From NCBI GenBank assembly GCA_902765885.1, contig CACXBN010000283.1, forward strand, positions 1 through 6,195: a stretch of 6,195 bases of DNA, given 5' to 3'. Made by a program: the position numbers and the translations under genes. The notes beneath the pieces were generated by a model. It saw only the letters and a list, made by a program, of their open reading frames with translations, ran no database searches and was not told where the DNA came from. How positions within the stretch are numbered: position 1 is the stretch's first letter; each line of letters begins with the position of its first letter. Below are positions 1 through 4,316 of this stretch, piece by piece. The DNA comes from an uncultured Ruminococcus sp. (GTDB taxonomy: Bacteria > Bacillota > Clostridia > Oscillospirales > CAG-272).

Positions 1-2447
1 CTTACGCCCCAGTTCGAGAAATTGCGTCCGAACTTATTGTACATGATATAGTTGTCGTGACATTCATTCTTTGAAGGAGCACACCACAGCATGGGATTGT
101 CAGGATCAGTTGTGGACGGATCAGCTATTCTCTGGCATGCGTCGGGATTAAGTTCTCTCCACAGATCGGTATAGATGAATTCAGGAAAAGGACTTGTGGC
201 TCTCAGTCCGCTGTCCGGATGATAGAAGTACTCACTGAATGCTACATACCAGTCATGGCAGTCCATGAACAGGTTGTCATGAAGCTTATTGCAGTAACCG
301 CCGTTTGAAAGGTATCCGGTATCGCATCCGTTGATCACGTTGCCGTAGCATTCGATATAGGAGCATCCGCCGTCGAAGTAAAGGGCATATGCACCGTAAT
401 ATGAGTAATCGGGGTTGTAATCATTGATCTTTGCTGCTTCACCTTCCGGACCGATCTCATGGATGTAATTATAACGGAAAACAACGTTCGCGTTTTCTGT
501 TCCGTCGCCTGAGACAGCTCCGACATCATCACAGAGCAAAAGCTGTCTCCAGACATCGTTGTATTCGACTGTAGTGTTCACGGAATTTCCGGTGTGGATG
601 CCCTTGAAGTTGGAATCGTGAGCGTCATTGTGGGAAACAAGGATCTCTACTCCGTCAACATCGATGCAATACCCGTAGGCATCAGTTACGGAACATTCGA
701 ATACATCATTGTTGTATACGAATGACCTGCCTCCGGTAACGGTAGCTATATCGCCTGACGTGAGCTCGATTCCGTCCGAACCGATATCGAACACTGTATT
801 GTTCTCTATCAGCGCGGAGTCACCTGTCACCTTGATACCGTTATCCCTGATGCTGGAAATTGTGGAATTGAGGAGAGAAAAATTGTCAGCGTTGACTATC
901 AACCCGTTTGATGCAGACGTGAATTGGATGTTGGAGATCGTGATGTGATCAGCGCCGTTCACAGTCACGAGAGTGTTGGCAAGCGGCAGTGTGAGAAGCC
1001 CATCATTGAATCCTTCTGCAGGGTAGTAGTAAAGAACGGAATCTGCGTCAATGATATACTCTCCGGGGATGTCTACGGCTTCAGGTACATTATAGAAGTA
1101 GAGTATTGTTCCCTCATCCGGTTCATGACCGCCGGCAAAGCTGATATCGATCTTCGCCTCGTCCTTATATATCTTTTCGACTCTGGTGTCATCAGGGCAC
1201 CAAAGCTTAAAGAGGCGGGCACGAACGAACACTGGGAGCACCTCCGACCAGGACTGAACGAATGCAGCGTGTTCATCGCCGTATTCGACGGTCTGAAGGG
1301 TCACATGGTCGATGGCGGTGTCTGTCGTTCCATCAGGTGAGTGAGTGACGGTCTTGCCGACATGCAGAAAATCATTGGGGTACTGGGCAAGCATCTGCCT
1401 CTTGCCGTTTAAGGAGAGAAACGGAACTTTTGTCAAATACCCGTAACTTGACAACGCTTTGGCTATTATTTCTTTGGAAATGCCGAAAGGCTTAAGGTCT
1501 ACCATCATCATTTTGTCGCGGACATCCTCGGAAAAGTATTCTGTAAGCCCTCCCTCGGATCTGCTGAAATCATCTGCGCTTAGCGAGATGCCTCCGATGA
1601 TTGATGCGCCGTTTTCACCTATGTATTTAATGGGACAGTTTTCAGTACCGGTATCCTCTTCCGTAAGGGCAATGGCCTCAGTTATCCGGTACTCACCCTT
1701 TGCGATGAAGACCGTGATTCCGCTGTACAGGCTTTTGTCAAGCTTGCGGACCGCGTCGCGTGCTGCGAAAAGCGTTGCGAACGGCTTCTCAAGCGAACCG
1801 TCTCCGGTCTCGTCGCTTCCGTCAGGAGCGACATGTATGGTCACGGTTCCCTCGCCCTTGTATCTGTAAAGGACAGTGACAACGTCCGATCTCGGGCAGT
1901 CTGTCTGGTTGAGTTTTGCGTCTTCCGCTTTTTCGGATTCTGTGCCTGAAATAAGGCCGGATGACCTTGCCCAGTTCATGGCGTCGTTATACCATTCGCC
2001 CTCTCCCGTTTTTCCGGGTTCGCCGAATGCTCTGTAGATAAATGTCACTATATGCGCGACGGAACATGTCCTGTCAGGGGAGAATTCGGTTGCCGAAGTT
2101 CCGTTCGTAATTCCGTTCTCACATGCCCACAGCACTGCGCTGTAATAATATGAGCCTGGTTTCACGTCCGAAAACTGATTTTCTCCTACCGGGACAGGCT
2201 GACCGAGGGTTCTCCACAGGAATGTTACCACCTGTGCCCTCGTGCAGGTCGACTGGGGAGCGAATTTTGTCGCAGTCGTTCCCGTTGTAACGCCGTTTTC
2301 GTAAGCCCACAGCACGGCGTCGCGGTAGTACGCGTCATCCGCTACATCGCTGAAAGGGTTTCCGGAAGCGGAAACAAACAGCGGCAGCGAGCACACAAGC
2401 ATTACGGCCACTATAAGAAGTGCTGTGATCCTGGTTGTTCTCTTCAT
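1..2447 (-). CDS. SLH-anchored secreted right-handed beta-helix protein, candidate polysaccharide-active enzyme (3' partial)
   Basis: One uninterrupted frame of 815 codons runs off the left edge, so the C-terminus is missing. Residues 1-27 form a signal peptide: MKRTTR, a hydrophobic core of about 16 residues, then cleavage after VSA. Three S-layer homology modules follow at about 30-84 (NPFSDV...TRAQVVTFLWR), 91-144 (QFSDV...AHIVTFIYR) and 150-197 (...RSDVVTVLYR). They should hold the protein on the cell wall. From about residue 202 comes HVAPDGSD...GDGSLEKPFATL..ARDAVR, the entry motif of many beta-helix carbohydrate enzymes (GH141-like, GH120-like and pectate-lyase-like proteins). A PbH1-type ladder begins near 496 (VNGADHITISNIQF, DNGIKVTG, NNTVFDIGSDGIEL) and continues through D640-D641-V-G-A and YALYFDGG at D692. 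Fold and anchoring are secure. Enzyme family and substrate are inference, and it could be a non-catalytic adhesin. Eleven cysteines lie between residues 585 and 796. The start at 2447 is chosen by RBS spacing; in-frame ATGs at 2453 and 2468 are possible. Confidence 0.9.
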   Translation of the reverse strand, partial: MKRTTRITALLIVAVMLVCSLPLFVSASGNPFSDVADDAYYRDAVLWAYENGVTTGTTATKFAPQSTCTRAQVVTFLWRTLGQPVPVGENQFSDVKPGSYYYSAVLWACENGITNGTSATEFSPDRTCSVAHIVTFIYRAFGEPGKTGEGEWYNDAMNWARSSGLISGTESEKAEDAKLNQTDCPRSDVVTVLYRYKGEGTVTIHVAPDGSDETGDGSLEKPFATLFAARDAVRKLDKSLYSGITVFIAKGEYRITEAIALTEEDTGTENCPIKYIGENGASIIGGISLSADDFSRSEGGLTEYFSEDVRDKMMMVDLKPFGISKEIIAKALSSYGYLTKVPFLSLNGKRQMLAQYPNDFLHVGKTVTHSPDGTTDTAIDHVTLQTVEYGDEHAAFVQSWSEVLPVFVRARLFKLWCPDDTRVEKIYKDEAKIDISFAGGHEPDEGTILYFYNVPEAVDIPGEYIIDADSVLYYYPAEGFNDGLLTLPLANTLVTVNGADHITISNIQFTSASNGLIVNADNFSLLNSTISSIRDNGIKVTGDSALIENNTVFDIGSDGIELTSGDIATVTGGRSFVYNNDVFECSVTDAYGYCIDVDGVEILVSHNDAHDSNFKGIHTGNSVNTTVEYNDVWRQLLLCDDVGAVSGDGTENANVVFRYNYIHEIGPEGEAAKINDYNPDYSYYGAYALYFDGGCSYIECYGNVINGCDTGYLSNGGYCNKLHDNLFMDCHDWYVAFSEYFYHPDSGLRATSPFPEFIYTDLWRELNPDACQRIADPSTTDPDNPMLWCAPSKNECHDNYIMYNKFGRNFSNWGV

Positions 2448-2453
2448 AATCAT

Positions 2454-2604
2454 TTCTCTCCTTTTCATCCGATATGTTGTCAGATCGGAAATATATATTA
2501 TCTCATTTTTACAGCCGAATGACGTTCCTTTGGGTATCCGCTCCTCCGGCTGTATTCGGTGATCTGAAAGCGTGAAGGCTTTCATGACCTCAGATTGTAT
2601 CGGT
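2454..2604 (-). promoter_or_regulatory. Long structured 5' leader of the SLH/beta-helix gene
   Basis: If transcription starts about 7 bases below the TAAAAT box at 2611-2616, the mRNA has a leader of roughly 155 bases. It contains a perfect 7-bp hairpin with a 6-base loop (TGAAAGC at 2565-2571 against GCTTTCA at 2578-2584). There are also two mutually exclusive pairings that use the same arm, 2511-2520: CCGAAT/ATTCGG (2515-2520 with 2554-2559) and ACAGCCG/CGGCTGT (2511-2517 with 2547-2553). A further 5-bp hairpin (2469-2473 with 2484-2488) sits just ahead of the RBS. I compared it by eye with c-di-GMP, c-di-AMP, TPP, SAM, glycine, lysine, guanidine, Mn and T-box consensus motifs and saw no match. 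Its relation to a second leader at 4046-4143 supports a real element, but its function is unknown. Confidence 0.4.
2458..2462 (-). promoter_or_regulatory. Ribosome binding site of the SLH/beta-helix gene
   Basis: The minus strand reads AGGAG followed by AGAAATGATT and then ATG at 2447, a spacing of 10 bases. The ATG at 2453 would be only 4 bases away and the ATG at 2468 lies upstream of the site. The site therefore favours 2447, which also gives a compact signal peptide beginning MKRTTR. Confidence 0.7.
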
Positions 2605-2640
2605 GAAACTATTTTATCATCTGCGGCATGTTGATTTCAA
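2551..2640 (-). repeat. Diverged promoter/leader repeat, copy 1
   Basis: This block aligns with 4092-4180 at a constant offset of 1540 bases across 2569-2640; one base shift is needed further left. The strongest part, 2611-2640 against 4151-4180, has 27 of 30 bases identical. Looser similarity continues toward the SLH gene (AATATATATTA at 2490-2500 resembles AATGTATATTA near 4045-4055). Both copies face the same way and include a promoter. Confidence 0.6.
2611..2640 (-). promoter_or_regulatory. Sigma-A-like promoter of the SLH/beta-helix gene
   Basis: On the minus strand, TTGAAA (2635-2640) is followed by an 18-base spacer and TAAAAT (2611-2616). The boxes match the -35 and -10 consensus in 5 of 6 bases each, though the spacer is one longer than ideal. 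It lies between the ATPase stop and the SLH gene and points at the latter. The same box pair with a nearly identical spacer occurs at 4151-4180, which raises confidence in it. Confidence 0.6.
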
Positions 2641-2650
2641 CCCCGAAATC
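2633..2650. repeat. Inverted repeat over the -35 box of the SLH gene promoter
   Basis: GATTTC (2633-2638) and GAAATC (2645-2650) form a perfect 6-bp dyad around a 6-base loop, overlapping the TTGAAA -35 box. No T-run follows on either strand, so it is a poor intrinsic terminator for the ATPase gene. It could be a regulator site or chance. The second promoter copy lacks the downstream arm. Confidence 0.3.
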
Positions 2651-2677
2651 ATTATCCGTATTGACTTACTCTGTTTT

Positions 2678-3904
2678 TTAGATCATCCAGATCGGTATGA
2701 TAAATACTTTTCTGTCAACAGCCGATAATTCTTCTTTTAGGCACAGGATCGCACCTGTGCCTCGCGGGAGCGAACCTTTATCGAGTATCTTAAACGCGCC
2801 TGCAAGCTCGGACCCCGGATTACCTGATTTTTTTATTTCAATCGGATGCGTCTCTCCGTCGCTCTCAATCACAAGATCGATCTCGTTTGATTCCTTATCG
2901 CGATAATAATGAAAATTACAATCTTTCACATCGTTGTGGTATGTTTTCATTATCTCGGCGACGACATAATTTTCAAGAACAGCTCCGTTGATCGCGCCAT
3001 TTAAGAGAATTTCGGGACTGGAATATTTAGTAAGATATGCGACAAGTCCGGTGTCAAAGAAATACATCTTCGGTGTCTTGACAGTTCTTTTCAAAAGATT
3101 GTTGGAATAAGGGCGAAGATAGAAAATGATACCGGATTTTTCCATAACAGTCAGCCAGCGTTTTGCGGTATCGTCCGATACACCGACATCCTGCGCAATA
3201 TCGTGGATATTCAGCATCTGTCCAGCGCGGCATGCGGCTGCGCGTATGAAATCGGCATACAACAGTTTATCAACACCGGGGATCATGTCGGTAACATCGC
3301 GGTCAATATATGTCTGGATATAGGAAGTGTAAAAGACATCCCGGTCGGTGAATTTTCCGCTGCGGTGTCCGGGCATGGCACCATGCCAGATGCGTTCATA
3401 CATTTCCGTCGCGGAACAGGGGGAGAGGTGTTCTTTTCTGGAATTGATTGCATCAAGGCTCACGGTAAAAGGCATTGACTCGCCGTCGCCATAGAGTTCG
3501 CTTTGTGACAGTGCCGACATGTGTACGATAGCTGTTCGCCCTGCTAGCGATTCTCTGGCCAAATCCATAAGCAGAAATGCTCTTGAACCGGTCAGCCAGT
3601 ATGAACCGGGTGCAGCTCCCTCATCCACCTTGATTTTAATATATGAAAACAGTTCCGGAGCGTACTGTACTTCATCGATCAACAACGGCGCCGGATGGAT
3701 CTCAAGAAACAGCTCGGGATCGGTCTTTGCCAGTCTAAGTTCATCCGTATTATCAAGCGTGACCCTTTTTCGGCTGCTGCCTTCCATCATATGCTGAAGC
3801 ATCGTCGTTTTTCCGACCTGGCGCGGTCCGGTCACCAGAACGCAGGCATACTCTTTGCTGATTTCCGTTATTTTCTTTTCAAGGGTTCTCTTAATATATT
3901 CCAC
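2678..3904 (-). CDS. AAA_14/DUF4143 family ATPase (COG1373-type)
   Basis: A complete 408-residue protein, the usual size for this family. The N-terminus (MEYIKRTLEKKI) leads into a Walker A P-loop, GPRQVGKT at 26-33. Walker B is LLIDE at 74-78, followed by the family-typical VQYAPELF. A TGSR motif lies at 105-108 and LAGR, a possible arginine finger, at 120-123. Residues about 187-210 (DRDVFYTSYIQTYIDRDV) begin the DUF4143 part. Residues 231-263 look like a winged helix (NIHDIAQDVGVSDDTAKRWL). The C-terminus has LENYVVAE, then NEIDLV (D343) and IEIKKS (E356, K358), resembling a PD-(D/E)xK nuclease core. Soluble and cytoplasmic, with no signal peptide or membrane segment. The family's role is not established; links to DNA and to toxin-antitoxin or defence functions are speculation. 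Start GTG 3904 is chosen for its AGGTGG site 5 bases upstream; GTG 3913 would add three residues and lacks an RBS. Confidence 0.93.
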   Translation of the reverse strand: MEYIKRTLEKKITEISKEYACVLVTGPRQVGKTTMLQHMMEGSSRKRVTLDNTDELRLAKTDPELFLEIHPAPLLIDEVQYAPELFSYIKIKVDEGAAPGSYWLTGSRAFLLMDLARESLAGRTAIVHMSALSQSELYGDGESMPFTVSLDAINSRKEHLSPCSATEMYERIWHGAMPGHRSGKFTDRDVFYTSYIQTYIDRDVTDMIPGVDKLLYADFIRAAACRAGQMLNIHDIAQDVGVSDDTAKRWLTVMEKSGIIFYLRPYSNNLLKRTVKTPKMYFFDTGLVAYLTKYSSPEILLNGAINGAVLENYVVAEIMKTYHNDVKDCNFHYYRDKESNEIDLVIESDGETHPIEIKKSGNPGSELAGAFKILDKGSLPRGTGAILCLKEELSAVDRKVFIIPIWMI

Positions 3905-3909
3905 CCAAA

Positions 3910-3915
3910 CCACCT
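3910..3915 (-). promoter_or_regulatory. Ribosome binding site deciding the ATPase start
   Basis: The minus strand has AGGTGG, one mismatch from AGGAGG, five bases before GTG 3904. The alternative GTG at 3911-3913 lies inside this motif and has no purine-rich stretch of its own, so the shorter protein beginning MEYIKR is preferred. Confidence 0.6.
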
Positions 3916-3930
3916 CTGGCTAAAATCGTT

Positions 3931-3955
3931 TATAATCGTATTATAGCCGATTATA
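3931..3955. repeat. Inverted repeat around the ATPase -10 box, possible operator
   Basis: TATAATCG (3931-3938) and CGATTATA (3948-3955) are perfect 8-bp inverted arms separated by 9 bases, and the -10 box at 3940-3945 lies in that gap. A dimeric repressor bound here would block the promoter. The ATPase has a winged-helix-like segment, so self-regulation is imaginable, but nothing in the sequence shows it. The arms are AT-rich and resemble the -10 box itself, so part of the symmetry may be coincidental. Confidence 0.45.
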
Positions 3956-3968
3956 GAAAAAACGTCAA
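3940..3968 (-). promoter_or_regulatory. Near-consensus sigma-A promoter of the ATPase gene
   Basis: Minus strand: TTGACG (3963-3968), exactly 17 bases, then a perfect TATAAT (3940-3945). The spacer begins with a T-run. Transcription should start near 3933, leaving a leader of about 29 bases before GTG 3904. This is the strongest promoter in the window by consensus match, and it gives the ATPase expression independent of the upstream element at 4151-4180. Confidence 0.8.
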
Positions 3969-4062
3969 CCCCCATTTAAAAAGGACCACCCGTCATCTCG
4001 TATTTGACAGATTGTTTGTTATCAGCGTGTTATCAGGAGAAATGAATGTATATTAATAAGGT

Positions 4063-4104
4063 GTCGAATTCATCACGGAGACAAGTCACCGTGCATTCTT
4101 CGAC
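4063..4104 (-). promoter_or_regulatory. Two-part hairpin in the leader below the second promoter copy
   Basis: GTCGAA (4063-4068) pairs with TTCGAC (4099-4104). After a 5-by-5 internal loop, CACGG (4074-4078) pairs with CCGTG (4089-4093) around a 10-base loop. It occupies the position matching the CCGAAT/ATTCGG pairing in the other leader copy. No T-run follows on the minus strand, so it is not a clear terminator. It may be a structured RNA element or a relic of one. Confidence 0.4.
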
Positions 4105-4180
4105 GTTAATCGTAAAATCTTTTATGAACACGGCTTGTATCCGTAAAGTCATTTTATCACCTGCTGCATGATGATTTCAA
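4092..4180 (-). repeat. Diverged promoter/leader repeat, copy 2
   Basis: Partner of 2551-2640 in the same orientation. Identity is highest over the promoter (4151-4180, 27 of 30 bases) and falls to roughly two thirds to three quarters toward 4092. Weaker similarity seems to resume near 4025-4055. It sits between the ATPase and GH95 genes with no gene immediately below it except the ATPase, whose start is about 240 bases away. Confidence 0.55.
4151..4180 (-). promoter_or_regulatory. Second copy of the TTGAAA-N18-TAAAAT promoter, facing the ATPase
   Basis: Minus strand: TTGAAA (4175-4180), 18 bases, TAAAAT (4151-4156). The spacer matches that of the 2611-2640 promoter in all but three bases, including a TGC-N-GCA dyad at its centre. 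Conservation of the normally free spacer suggests either recent common origin or a regulator binding there. A transcript from here would run through the hairpin at 4063-4104 and the ATPase promoter before reaching the ATPase. Confidence 0.5.
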
Positions 4181-4228
4181 GCTTAAAGATTATTTTTTAG
4201 TTTGCCGCCTCTGTTCGTCAAAAACATA

Positions 4229-4257
4229 TTGAATATTTTCCGCCGAACGTGCATAAT
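4229..4257 (+). promoter_or_regulatory. Sigma-A-like promoter of the GH95 gene
   Basis: TTGAAT (4229-4234), 17 bases, then CATAAT (4252-4257). The -10 box differs from consensus by one base and the -35 box by two; the spacing is ideal. The predicted start is near 4264, giving a leader of about 53 bases. It points away from the minus-strand promoter copy at 4151-4180. Confidence 0.55.
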
Positions 4258-4262
4258 AGTCC

Positions 4263-4277
4263 GTGTAAGCGGTGCCT
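4263..4277 (+). promoter_or_regulatory. cre-like site (CcpA) at the GH95 transcription start
   Basis: The sequence TGTAAGCGGTGCCT with its preceding base fits all but the first fixed position of the loose Gram-positive cre consensus WTGNAANCGNWNNCW. It lies at about +1 relative to the predicted start, a usual place for catabolite repression by CcpA. That would make sense for a sugar-releasing enzyme. The consensus is degenerate, so a chance match is quite possible. Confidence 0.3.
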
Positions 4278-4305
4278 GAGCGCACACGAACAAACTCTGC
4301 CATGC

Positions 4306-4309
4306 GAGG
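4306..4309 (+). promoter_or_regulatory. Ribosome binding site deciding the GH95 start
   Basis: GAGG lies seven bases before ATG 4317 and four before ATG 4314. An in-frame ATG at 4302 is upstream of the site and has no RBS. The start at 4317 (MELKLRYSS) is preferred, but 4314 differs by just one residue. Confidence 0.5.
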
Positions 4310-4316
4310 TTTTATG

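Larger units (their letters stand above)
3905..4316. other. 412-bp divergent intergenic region between the ATPase and GH95 genes
   Basis: This gap holds, from left to right, the ATPase RBS, its promoter with the inverted repeat, an AT-rich stretch without visible features (about 3969-4020), the leader and promoter of repeat copy 2, and the GH95 promoter, cre-like site and RBS. No credible coding frame lies inside it. A 7-bp inverted pair, TGTTCGT (4212-4218) and ACGAACA (4286-4292), brackets the GH95 promoter and is probably chance. Confidence 0.7.

Noticed and set aside
335..1869. Several open frames on both strands within the SLH/beta-helix gene (for example 924-1340 plus and 1459-1869 plus)
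   Set aside because: They overlap a continuous 815-codon frame with signal peptide, SLH modules and beta-helix motifs. Their translations show no recognisable domains and they lack convincing ribosome binding sites.
2366..2447. Lipoprotein signal in the SLH protein (Cys19 in the hydrophobic segment)
   Set aside because: The residues before Cys19 (VMLV) do not form a lipobox, and a good signal peptidase I site (VSA) follows at residue 27.
2454..2604. Known riboswitch upstream of the SLH gene
   Set aside because: Short stretches such as GGAGGAGCGG and ACCCA recall parts of the c-di-AMP (ydaO) motif, but the remaining conserved blocks are absent.
2633..2677. Intrinsic terminator after the ATPase gene
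   Set aside because: The 6-bp GATTTC/GAAATC hairpin has no following T-run on the minus strand and overlaps the -35 box of the next promoter.
3203..3946. Plus-strand open frames opposite the ATPase (3203-3478, 3519-3797, 3695-3946)
   Set aside because: They run antisense to a complete conserved ATPase and have no family resemblance.
2551..4180. Insertion sequence or transposon bounded by the two repeat copies
   Set aside because: The copies are direct and diverged, contain promoters, and no transposase or target-site duplication is visible. A cargo insertion remains possible but is not shown.
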